DNA of 12,626 nucleotides from Bacillota bacterium (lineage in GTDB: Bacteria; Bacillota; Bacilli; Alicyclobacillales; SLC66). Below the pieces are notes generated by a model, which worked only from the letters and a program-made list of their open reading frames with translations, had not been told where the DNA came from and did no database searches. Within the stretch, counting starts at the first letter, position 1; each line of letters opens with the position of its first letter. This document shows positions 1 to 7,255 of the stretch, in pieces. The stretch covers positions 1 to 12,626 of the forward strand of contig JAJZZT010000136.1 in assembly GCA_021797415.1 (NCBI GenBank), written 5' to 3'. The position numbers and the translations under genes are program-made.

Positions 1-1
1 C

Positions 2-121
2 TGCTTCGGCATCCAGCGCCTTGGCGAGGAGTCGCGCGCGCGAATCGAAGCGGCGCTGGAAAAGATGGTGTCGAACCACGAGGTCGCCATCAGCGGCCGC
101 TACGCCGTCGCGGTGGAGTGA
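2..121 (+). CDS. 3' end of a gene; C-terminal tail, possibly DUF3320-like
   Basis: An open frame enters from the left edge and ends at a TGA at 119-121. The visible 39 residues are rich in Arg, Glu and Ala, with a core reading RIEAALEKMV followed by GRYAV and VE at the end, which suits a helix plus a short beta wing. The pattern (FG-R-G, then an amphipathic helix, then G-R-Y) resembles the extreme C-terminus of DUF3320/DUF4011 helicase-like proteins, but 39 residues are too few for a firm call. Codon use is strongly GC-rich, unlike the AT-rich DNA that begins just downstream. The start lies outside the window. If the DUF3320 idea is right, this is another nucleic-acid-processing gene of the type found in defence islands. 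Confidence 0.5.
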   Translation, partial: CFGIQRLGEESRARIEAALEKMVSNHEVAISGRYAVAVE

Positions 122-142
122 GGAGTTCCTCATTCCCGGATC

Positions 143-328
143 ATGGAGGGAGGAAGAGTGAAATACACAGAAAGTATTGACAAGGAAATCAGAGGTACGG
201 GGTCGAATCTATTAGCCATGAGCCAGTACACCTGTGTAAAGGATGGATTTCATCGGGATATGGCGACAGCGTTTAACAAGAAGGTAAGATGTTACTTTGT
301 TAGTATTGCTCCTGCACTCTTGTTCTAA
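143..328 (+). CDS. Small hypothetical ORF, doubtful
   Basis: This 61-codon ORF lies between the GC-rich gene end and the AT-rich promoter of the kinase/helicase operon. From the ATG at 143 the only SD-like bases are weak. A GGAGG sits at 150-154 but serves no well-spaced ATG; a GTG at 158 lies too close to it. The peptide is basic and polar in the middle, with a hydrophobic end (YFVSIAPALLF), and I recognise no family. It may be a remnant of a longer gene truncated when the neighbouring block was inserted, or chance. Reported because this 300-base gap has no other coding candidate. Confidence 0.2.
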   Translation: MEGGRVKYTESIDKEIRGTGSNLLAMSQYTCVKDGFHRDMATAFNKKVRCYFVSIAPALLF

Positions 329-376
329 CAATATTCTCTTGGCTCTATAAAACTAATAAAATAGTTTATTGTAGTA

Positions 377-405
377 TTGCAATGTAAAATCAATTATTAT
401 ATATT
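377..405 (+). promoter_or_regulatory. Probable sigma-A-type promoter of the kinase/helicase operon
   Basis: TTGCAA at 377-382 and TATATT at 400-405 are separated by exactly 17 nt, inside the most AT-rich stretch of the window (about 330-430). Transcription would start near 412, giving a leader of about 58 nt to the preferred ATG at 470. No other promoter-like site is evident between the four overlapping downstream genes, so this one probably drives all of them. No operator was recognised. AT-rich DNA yields chance matches, so confidence is moderate. Confidence 0.5.
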
Positions 406-469
406 TATTATATAGATCCAATTGAGATATTAAATGACATACACGAATAGAGAGGGGATACTCACCGGT

Positions 470-1876
470 ATGCGGAGCAAGGTATTCTACTACGGTACGG
501 CTTTGGATCATGAGAAGACAGCTATCAATCGAATTCGAAAGGTTTTACCCGAAGAGAATTACTTCATACTTGTGAGTACAAGCGCATCGAATCAGGTGAG
601 TTCAAGTGAAGTGGATGTGACCCTGATTTGCCCCAAGGGGGTTTTTCTCATAGAGCTAAAGGACTGGAGTGGATCCATTCGCGAACCACTCAACGCTCAG
701 ATGCGTTACATCACGTTAGTGACCATGGACGGTCAGAGCGCGGAGCGCAGATTGAATCCTTTTCAACAGGTGGATACGCAGCGAAAGCGAGCACTGGGGC
801 ACTTTCGACGGATAATGGGAGACGATGATAAAGAGCTCCAGGACAAGTTGAATATCGACGGGGGAATTAAAGGCGTTGTCAGTTTTACGCATTCTGACTT
901 CGATTATGAGATTTCTGACATTGGGCATCTTCACTGTCTCGCGCCCGAAGAACTGTCGCAACTTTGGGATCAAAAGTTTCGAAGAGATGTTCTCAGCGAG
1001 GAGAACATCGCAAGGTTGTTAGAGTTATATGGACCAGGCGAAGAAACGGGTGTCAGTTCGAAGTATTTTGAGCCAGGGCATGTGATCGGGAACTATACCA
1101 TCGACAAGTTGCTGTATGACGCCATAAACTATCAAGTCTATCGCGCTACCTTCCAACTATATGACCAGAGTTATTTTCTCAAAGTCGTGTACGTCGATCC
1201 GGGCGAGATCACACAGAGTCAGAAACTGATTGAGCGGGTTGCCCTAAGAGATGCTCAGGCGAAGGCAGCACTTCGTCGTGAGCCGTATGTACTATTCAGT
1301 TCTATCCCTCCGTTTATCCATGGCTCCTTTATTGTGTCCGCGACCGAATGGGTTGACCACACAAACCTTGCGGATCGCAGACTACAAAAAAGTTCCTTGA
1401 AGGACAAGCGCGAGCTGATTCGCATGCTGTCGCAAATTATCTCGTCCATCCATGAGCATAACGTGATCCATCGGGACATCGATCCCCGGAATGTTCTCAT
1501 TACTACAGACGGCACCATGCGTCTCGTGAACTTCGACTTCGCTAGAATCGGTGGTGCTCAAACGGTCGGTAACGCTCTGACAGTCCCCACATTTTACCGG
1601 GCACCGGAGTTGTTTGGGAGGCAATCTGCGGAAGTGGACTATCGCGTTGACCTCTATTCTCTTGGAGTGATCAGTCACGAAATCATCACCGGGAACGTAC
1701 CGTTCAAAGATATGACTGAAAAGGTCATGCATCCGAAACTACGTCTTGTTGCATCTGGTCTGAAGATCGACAGGGTGGAGTTGCTTGAGCAGGCTTTCGT
1801 ACAGCTTCTCAGTCCCAATGTGGAACAGAGAGACACCGGTTTTGCCCAGTTGCAGGAATGGTTGCGTGAAGAATGA
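470..1876 (+). CDS. NERD-domain / Ser-Thr protein kinase fusion
   Basis: Two domains are visible (numbering from the ATG at 470, 468 aa). Residues about 10-130 form a NERD nuclease-related domain with a PD-(D/E)xK-type signature: D49 in SEVDVTL and E62-x-K64 in IELKDW. Residues about 195-468 form a protein kinase: candidate ATP-binding Lys238 (FLKVV), catalytic HRD 334-336 with Asn341, a DFA triplet at 356-358 where DFG is usual, and APE 378-380. No glycine-rich loop is obvious. NERD-kinases occur in defence loci (PglW of Pgl/BREX is the known case), where phosphorylation and possibly nucleic-acid cleavage are inferred roles. The 470 ATG is preferred because GAGAGGGG lies at 450-457 and the domain follows directly; an ATG at 434 would add 12 residues but has only a weak SD. 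First gene of a four-gene operon; its stop overlaps the next start by 4 nt. Confidence 0.85.
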   Translation: MRSKVFYYGTALDHEKTAINRIRKVLPEENYFILVSTSASNQVSSSEVDVTLICPKGVFLIELKDWSGSIREPLNAQMRYITLVTMDGQSAERRLNPFQQVDTQRKRALGHFRRIMGDDDKELQDKLNIDGGIKGVVSFTHSDFDYEISDIGHLHCLAPEELSQLWDQKFRRDVLSEENIARLLELYGPGEETGVSSKYFEPGHVIGNYTIDKLLYDAINYQVYRATFQLYDQSYFLKVVYVDPGEITQSQKLIERVALRDAQAKAALRREPYVLFSSIPPFIHGSFIVSATEWVDHTNLADRRLQKSSLKDKRELIRMLSQIISSIHEHNVIHRDIDPRNVLITTDGTMRLVNFDFARIGGAQTVGNALTVPTFYRAPELFGRQSAEVDYRVDLYSLGVISHEIITGNVPFKDMTEKVMHPKLRLVASGLKIDRVELLEQAFVQLLSPNVEQRDTGFAQLQEWLREE

Positions 1877-2733
1877 GTATCTACGACCTCTATGAACAGG
1901 GCACCGATCTGGTTGCTCCGAAGGCAACCAAATTCTATCGAACTTACCTGCGTTCGGGTGTGCACAAGGGCACCGGGCAAGCTGTGATCATCAAAACCCA
2001 TCGGATAGATCCGATGGAGGCTGCGGAAATGCAACGCAACGACAAATTTGAGTATCAGACACTTATTCATCAATTGCGGCTCGAGGCGCATGCCTTAGAA
2101 CGTCTAAAGGCTAACGAAAATGTCGTTAATAGGATCGATTATGAAGAGGATTCCACCTGTCTGAATGAGATCACTATCGTTATGGAGCGGGCGCGCGGTA
2201 TGAGCCTCGAAACGCAGATCGGAACAGCCGGGCCGATGCAGAGCCATCTCTTTCAGCAATTTGGCGAGCAACTGATCAAAGCGGTAACAGGCATGCATCG
2301 CCTTGGCGTCGTCCACAGAGACCTCAGTCCCATGAACATCTTTGTTGAAGTGCAGGAAGAACACTTGGTTGGACTAACTTTAATTGATTTGGGACTCGCA
2401 TATATTCGCGGATCGGGAATTCGTCACAAAGCGGCTTTGACCCATGGGTATGCCCCGCCTGAAGCGGTGGGACACCTGCTCCGTCGCGTAGATACCACCC
2501 ATGACATTTACTCCCTGGGTGCGATTCTGCATTATGCGCTGACGGGGCAGGAAGCCTACGGCGTTCCACTTCTGACAACCCCGGACGATGAGCAGGGATA
2601 TCGAAGCATTCAAAGGGACGACGTGCCAGAGCATGTAAAAGAACAGATACGAGACTGCCTCAGGTATGATCCGAAGATGCGCCCGGCATCTGCGGCTGAT
2701 CTGAGGCGTATGTTTCGGGGCAAGGGATGGTGA
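1873..2733 (+). CDS. Serine/threonine protein kinase
   Basis: This 286-aa protein is essentially one kinase domain. Visible motifs are Lys41 (VIIKTH), a likely helix-C Glu71 (LRLEAHAL), the catalytic loop HRDLSPMN at 148-155, DLG at 172-174 replacing DFG, and an APPE at 194-197. The C-lobe ends in an RPASAADL motif, the usual end of the fold, with no transmembrane or sensory domain after it. The usual GxGxxG loop is degenerate. The start ATG overlaps the previous stop (ATGA), so translation is coupled to the NERD-kinase. Unlike that protein it keeps a Gly in the metal-binding triplet, so it looks the more competent kinase of the pair. Its substrate is unknown; the adjacent helicase, the NERD-kinase and the 408-aa protein are natural candidates by linkage only. 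Confidence 0.88.
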   Translation: MSIYDLYEQGTDLVAPKATKFYRTYLRSGVHKGTGQAVIIKTHRIDPMEAAEMQRNDKFEYQTLIHQLRLEAHALERLKANENVVNRIDYEEDSTCLNEITIVMERARGMSLETQIGTAGPMQSHLFQQFGEQLIKAVTGMHRLGVVHRDLSPMNIFVEVQEEHLVGLTLIDLGLAYIRGSGIRHKAALTHGYAPPEAVGHLLRRVDTTHDIYSLGAILHYALTGQEAYGVPLLTTPDDEQGYRSIQRDDVPEHVKEQIRDCLRYDPKMRPASAADLRRMFRGKGW

Positions 2734-5609
2734 TGCCGATGGCAGCAGCAGATGGTGCGGTGTATTATGGGGATACCATGACGGGGCGTACAGTCCATGT
2801 GCGGCGTTGTCTCACGTTTTATTTTGTTTCAAATCAAACGGACGCCATGGGACGGGCTGAACAGGAAATCAAGGCAGCTCGTTGGTTATGGGTGGACGTT
2901 CGATGGGACAGCCGTCGAGGGGAGAACAGATTCCGATTATTTACACATCAACTCTGTCTGACGTGTGTTCATATAGATAGCCCGCTGCACTCAAACTCGT
3001 ATTTCAAGGTCATTGGTGTATCCGACAAGTCAGCCTCTGATCGACTCCATTCGGTAAAGTATGGCGTGCGGTTGTATCTCCACCGCGGGATTACCCCCGT
3101 TTCCGGTGAGCTGTACCATTTGCCGAAGACCCGTGACAGTGTAGAAATCGCGGCTCGCATCGAAGAACTGTCCAACGAGATTCGAAATCTAAATCATGAA
3201 GCATTGGATGAGCGCAGAAACAACTCTGAGACGACTCTTCAAAAGCGTCGCGCCTGGGGAGATACACTAAAGGAAATTGTGGCCTTCCAAGACGATTACG
3301 AACGACAGACAGCCTCTACTGTCTGCTTTAAGTATGTTCGCTATACCCCCGTTCCCTCACAACGAGGCGTTGGTGTCGTATATCGCTTCTTTCTAGAGGA
3401 GGATACTTTAATTGGCGATAAATTGCTTCGAAAAGAAGTGATCGCCAGTAAGGAGCCAATCCTTGTCCATGAAGACCTCAAAATCCATGGAATGGTCGTT
3501 GATGCAAGTGCATCACCCCCTTCCCTGATCATTGCATTCCAATCTGTAGTTGATTTTGGCAAGATTCCAGATAAAGGTTACCTCAGTGTTTCAGAAACCA
3601 ACATTGCATACTGGATTCAAGCGCGGGCAATCGACGATCTGGTTGAAGGCAGGTCCGTAAATCAAACACTGCTTGACACTCTGATTGACGGTGAGTTTCG
3701 ACCGGTTGTGCGCAGTCACGATGTGAAAGTTGAAGGACTTCGGGAAGCTCAACTTCGAGCCATCAATCTCGCACTGGATGCAGAAGATCTCGCCCTCATT
3801 CAGGGACCGCCAGGGACGGGGAAAACAAGCATCATTGTTGAAATGTTGAAAAAGTTCGCAGGCGAGGGTAAACGTGTACTTGTCAGTTCCAAGAACAATC
3901 TTGCCGTAGATAACGTGCTGGAAAAATGCATCGAGGTGGGCATACCGTGTATCCGTCTGGGCCGCGAGGAAAGCGTCAAGGTTGATATCGTCAAGGGACG
4001 ACTGATTGATTATGCAGCCCTTTCCATGCAAAAGGACATCATTCAAAACTGTGATCAGGAAGAGATCGCCGCACTTGAAAATCTACGGCATCAGACGATG
4101 TTTGTTCAGAAGTTGCATGAACTGACACCCGAACTCCAGCTCTATGTTGACCAGCGTACTCGGATCGGCCTGCTCGATGAACAGCGAAGCAAGCGGGAGA
4201 GACGCGTGAAGCAGAAGTCCTTTTATCTCATCCTACCTTTGATTGTTTCTAAAATTTATTCTGTGGTTTCTCAGAAAAATGAACTATTTAAGGAAGGGAA
4301 AGAAAGATATAAAAAGAAGATTGAAGAGAGGCTCAAACAGGACGGCATCTACGGTGGCCTGACCAACCTTTTGAATCGATTTGTAAATGAAAACTCGATT
4401 CAAAAGGTCACGCTGGACGCCAAACTCGAGCCTGCTTACAAGGCGTTCCCGTATGCGTCCATGATACGTGCCGAACTCGCGGCTGCCCTTGCCAGTGAAG
4501 ACAGATATCTTCAGCATCTGGACAGCCAAAATCTGATCATCAAGGAATGGAAGGACGCTCTGGAGCAGCGACAGCAGTCGCTTTATCCCTTGCTGCTGAA
4601 CTCCGTCAAGGTTATTGGCGCCACAGCAATTGGCGTTAACACCAGTTCTGATTTCAAGGATGTGGATTTTGACGTGACCATCATTGATGAGGCGGGGCAA
4701 ATCACCATCTTTGATGCTCTTGTTCCGATGTCACGAGCCAAAAAAGTCGTTTTAATCGGAGATCACAAGCAATTGCCGCCGGTGGCTAATGAAAACATGA
4801 TTCAGCTGATGTCCGAAGAATGGGAGGATAAGGATGGGGAATCACCGTCCGGCGACCCACCCCCTGATTACGAGAAACTACTGGGTCAGAGCCTGTTTGA
4901 GACCCTCTTTTACTCTTGTCCAGATGACAACAAGGTCATGTTAAATGAGCAGTTCCGTATGCATCCGGCAATTGCCGAATTCGTGTCACGCCAATTCTAT
5001 GAATCTGGATACAAGTCAGGGCTGAAAGACGAAGATCGCGTGTTACGCAATGTCTCCTTCACCTCGCCTCTCTACTTTATCGATACACGGCAGGAAGGAC
5101 AGACGAGATATGAAAGCGTCGACGCGGATGACGATCACCTTGTCTATTTCAATATACTGGAGGCTCAAATTATTTCTCACATCGTGCGCGCCTTGATCGA
5201 TCAAGGCGTTATGCCTCAGGATATCGGAGTGATAACCCCTTACAGGCGGCAAAAGGCGGAAATTGAACGGGTTTTAAAGGATCTGGCCGCTGCTCCCCTA
5301 AACCACTTGGAAATTGATACGGTCGACTCATTTCAGGGGCGCGACAAGAAAGTCATCATTTTCGGATTCACGCGCAGCAATGAGGAACACAAGATCGGAT
5401 TCCTGAGAGACCTGCGCCGATTGAATGTGACCATGACGAGGGCAAAGTGCCTGCTCATCATGGTGGGGGATTCGGACACGTTGGCCAATGCGAATGTGCG
5501 CGCTGCACAGCGTTGCTTTACCAATATGCTGGACTACATCAAGAAGGCTGGGGTACATCAATATTGGAGTGAATTTAAGCAGAATCTACTGGAGGTCGAG
5601 GCCAAATGA
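2727..5609 (+). CDS. UPF1/Dna2-like superfamily 1 DNA/RNA helicase
   Basis: A 960-aa SF1 helicase of the COG1112 (AAA_11/AAA_12) type. The first 330 or so residues are an unrecognised N-terminal region. Helicase motifs follow in order: Walker A GPPGTGKT 360-367, Walker B DEAGQ 654-658, GDHKQLPP 678-685, NEQFRMHP 740-747, VDSFQGRD 866-873 and the arginine motif NVTMTRAK 900-907. Between Walker A and Walker B a long insertion (about 430-640) contains a Lys/Arg-rich helical stretch at about 485-545 with an embedded hydrophobic segment, comparable to the stalk and 1B insertions of UPF1-like enzymes. No PLD, PD-(D/E)xK or other nuclease motif is visible at the C-terminus. The start overlaps the preceding kinase by 7 nt; an ATG at 2733, with AAGGG six bases upstream, is an equally good start. 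It probably unwinds or translocates on nucleic acid as the motor of the system. Confidence 0.93.
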   Translation: MVMPMAAADGAVYYGDTMTGRTVHVRRCLTFYFVSNQTDAMGRAEQEIKAARWLWVDVRWDSRRGENRFRLFTHQLCLTCVHIDSPLHSNSYFKVIGVSDKSASDRLHSVKYGVRLYLHRGITPVSGELYHLPKTRDSVEIAARIEELSNEIRNLNHEALDERRNNSETTLQKRRAWGDTLKEIVAFQDDYERQTASTVCFKYVRYTPVPSQRGVGVVYRFFLEEDTLIGDKLLRKEVIASKEPILVHEDLKIHGMVVDASASPPSLIIAFQSVVDFGKIPDKGYLSVSETNIAYWIQARAIDDLVEGRSVNQTLLDTLIDGEFRPVVRSHDVKVEGLREAQLRAINLALDAEDLALIQGPPGTGKTSIIVEMLKKFAGEGKRVLVSSKNNLAVDNVLEKCIEVGIPCIRLGREESVKVDIVKGRLIDYAALSMQKDIIQNCDQEEIAALENLRHQTMFVQKLHELTPELQLYVDQRTRIGLLDEQRSKRERRVKQKSFYLILPLIVSKIYSVVSQKNELFKEGKERYKKKIEERLKQDGIYGGLTNLLNRFVNENSIQKVTLDAKLEPAYKAFPYASMIRAELAAALASEDRYLQHLDSQNLIIKEWKDALEQRQQSLYPLLLNSVKVIGATAIGVNTSSDFKDVDFDVTIIDEAGQITIFDALVPMSRAKKVVLIGDHKQLPPVANENMIQLMSEEWEDKDGESPSGDPPPDYEKLLGQSLFETLFYSCPDDNKVMLNEQFRMHPAIAEFVSRQFYESGYKSGLKDEDRVLRNVSFTSPLYFIDTRQEGQTRYESVDADDDHLVYFNILEAQIISHIVRALIDQGVMPQDIGVITPYRRQKAEIERVLKDLAAAPLNHLEIDTVDSFQGRDKKVIIFGFTRSNEEHKIGFLRDLRRLNVTMTRAKCLLIMVGDSDTLANANVRAAQRCFTNMLDYIKKAGVHQYWSEFKQNLLEVEAK

Positions 5610-6832
5610 CAGGCGGCTCTGATGTCATCCCGTTAAACCGTTTCTTGAATCGCCACATCAGGGTGGACAAGGCGAATGTCCGGCGCATTGTGCGGATGGA
5701 CTATCCTGTTTATTCGCTGCCGGTTCAGATCACGGAACGCACAACGGAACCCTACTACGAGATTGAACGCAATATGGAGCGCCTGCTTGCTCTTTCCCAC
5801 ATTCAAACCAGAGACCAATTGTTTCAGATAATGGGTATCTCGGATTTTGAAGAGGTGTGCACTCCGACGCTCGATTATCTCATATCGATCGCACACGTCC
5901 GTGAAGAAGACGGCCGATTGTCACTCACCGATTTGGCTCGAGAATCATTGGATATGAATTACAAAATCAAGACGGACCGGAGTATGCGTGTGCTGTACTT
6001 CGAGGCCCTGTCGATGACCCCCTTGCCCATAGAGTTTTACAATGATGCGGGGAATTCTTTTGTGACTCCAATTGACTGGAGCCGTGACATCACAGTGATC
6101 GATGAGTGGGATGACTTCGCCGAGCAGAGACTGGGTGACTTGCTGAAGCTGAGCGGCGAGGAACGCGTGAAATACAACATCCCGCAGGAGGCGATCGCCG
6201 TTGAACTTCCGGATGATGTAAAGGAGCTTTTTGGGCCTGAGATCACGTCACAGCCTGATATGGGTGAGGGTGTCATACTTTTCGTACCGCTGTATTTCGT
6301 CATGGCGGAACCAGTTGATGAATTCTTGCCAAAGTTACGCACAGGTGACATAACCTCGGTCTCCCACGTCATCTATCACGCGGTAACGGGTAAGCGCAGC
6401 GAGTTCTTCGAAAATTTATTCCGACGGAACATGATGAGATTGGCATCATTCCTGCAATGGTTGCTGTCTGACGAATCTGTCGATCCCGCCTCCGTAAAAC
6501 TATGGAGTCGTGCAGCACCGCTCGACGTCATTGGCCGTTTCACATCCCAGGATGATTACAACCTGCTATTTCATCTGTCCGCAGAGGGCGCTGACACTCT
6601 GATGGAAGAAGGGTATTTGAGGCCCTTGTGGGACATTGCATACTCATCTGTTTTGACGTTGTCCACAAGCAAGCCGCTTGGGCGAGTCGTGCGCATCGAT
6701 ACACCTGACACGGTGCGGAGCAAGGTGATTGACCATCTGCTCAACCGACGTGCCCAAGAATACAGGGAGCAAGATAAAAGTGAGTTGTACATACAAAAAC
6801 AACTCGACAATCTGAGGGCCAGATTCGCATAG
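5606..6832 (+). CDS. Unknown 408-aa protein, probable N-terminal winged helix
   Basis: I do not recognise this family. The ATG overlaps the helicase stop (ATGA) and is preceded by GGAGG at 5591-5595, so it is well translated and coupled. Residues about 28-120 look like a winged-helix or MarR-like fold: a PVYSLPVQ strand, an acidic helix around ERNMERLLAL, a second helix pair, then REEDGRLSLTDLAR, the usual wing followed by a helix. Residues about 120-290 are mixed and acidic, with hydrophobic strands (VILFVPLYFV). The last 120 or so are helical, ending in a charged Glu/Gln/Arg helix. No signal peptide, membrane segment or nuclease motif is evident. As the last gene of a kinase-kinase-helicase operon it may be the specificity or effector subunit, which is inference from position only. 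Confidence 0.8.
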   Translation: MTGGSDVIPLNRFLNRHIRVDKANVRRIVRMDYPVYSLPVQITERTTEPYYEIERNMERLLALSHIQTRDQLFQIMGISDFEEVCTPTLDYLISIAHVREEDGRLSLTDLARESLDMNYKIKTDRSMRVLYFEALSMTPLPIEFYNDAGNSFVTPIDWSRDITVIDEWDDFAEQRLGDLLKLSGEERVKYNIPQEAIAVELPDDVKELFGPEITSQPDMGEGVILFVPLYFVMAEPVDEFLPKLRTGDITSVSHVIYHAVTGKRSEFFENLFRRNMMRLASFLQWLLSDESVDPASVKLWSRAAPLDVIGRFTSQDDYNLLFHLSAEGADTLMEEGYLRPLWDIAYSSVLTLSTSKPLGRVVRIDTPDTVRSKVIDHLLNRRAQEYREQDKSELYIQKQLDNLRARFA

Positions 6833-7255
6833 GATCAATAATATCGTGAGTGTCATCTTTCTCGTCCGCGGCGATCAGACTCGTCCATGTTGCCGTCACG
6901 GCAGACGTTTCTCAATAAGACGCCTATCGGTGGCTATGCGGGCGTTCCAGCCCGAGCATATCGTACATAAGATCGGAAAGGATGACTATCGTCGTAGAAG
7001 TGGCCTTCGGAACCGCGGAAGGTTCTTGTACTTAACTAGGAACAAGTCCATTTTTAGGATGATCGTCAACTCGTATGAAATCGCCGCATAGTAAATCGGT
7101 CTCCCAGGCCGAAAGGATCGGGATTCGGGAACGATCGGCGGGCGGGACAAGAGATACGCGCAGGGTACACCAGACGCGAACGGTATCAAGACGGTGTATC
7201 GGATGAAATTGGGGGACGGACAGCATACGCTGGGGTTCGCCACACTCGATCCGCC
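6833..7255. other. Convergent intergenic region without a convincing gene
   Basis: The rightward four-gene operon and the leftward lipoprotein gene converge across 423 bp. The left two thirds are of middling composition and contain a strong hairpin (6935-6960) and several 5-bp stem pairs at 6996-7048, such as GAACC/GGTTC and CTTGT/ACAAG. No T-run follows these stems, so no classical terminator can be named. An 81-codon ORF at 6846-7091 has no plausible SD and an Arg-rich low-quality translation. A plus-strand frame stays open from 7095 to about 7297 without a start codon near its beginning. Some of this may be decayed mobile DNA, but I see no terminal repeats or transposase motif. Confidence 0.5.
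6935..6960. repeat. Imperfect inverted repeat / hairpin
   Basis: TATGC-GGGC (6935-6943) pairs with GCCC-GA-GCATA (6950-6960), giving a nine-pair stem with a 2-nt bulge and a 6-nt loop GTTCCA. It lies about 100 bp beyond the last gene of the kinase/helicase operon. It lacks a trailing T-run, so it could be a transcript-end structure, a binding site or a scar of a mobile element. Confidence 0.5.

Noticed and set aside
434..1876. Assignment as PglW of a BREX/Pgl locus
   Set aside because: PglW is far larger and travels with PglX, PglY and PglZ, none of which is present here.
2727..6832. Assignment as a Mokosh system
   Set aside because: Kinase plus SF1 helicase fits, but I found no PLD HxK motif in the helicase C-terminus or in the 408-aa protein, and the NERD-kinase is extra. 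Only a resemblance is claimed.
6846..7091. 81-codon ORF as a transposase remnant
   Set aside because: No DDE or other transposase motif and no terminal inverted repeats could be found.
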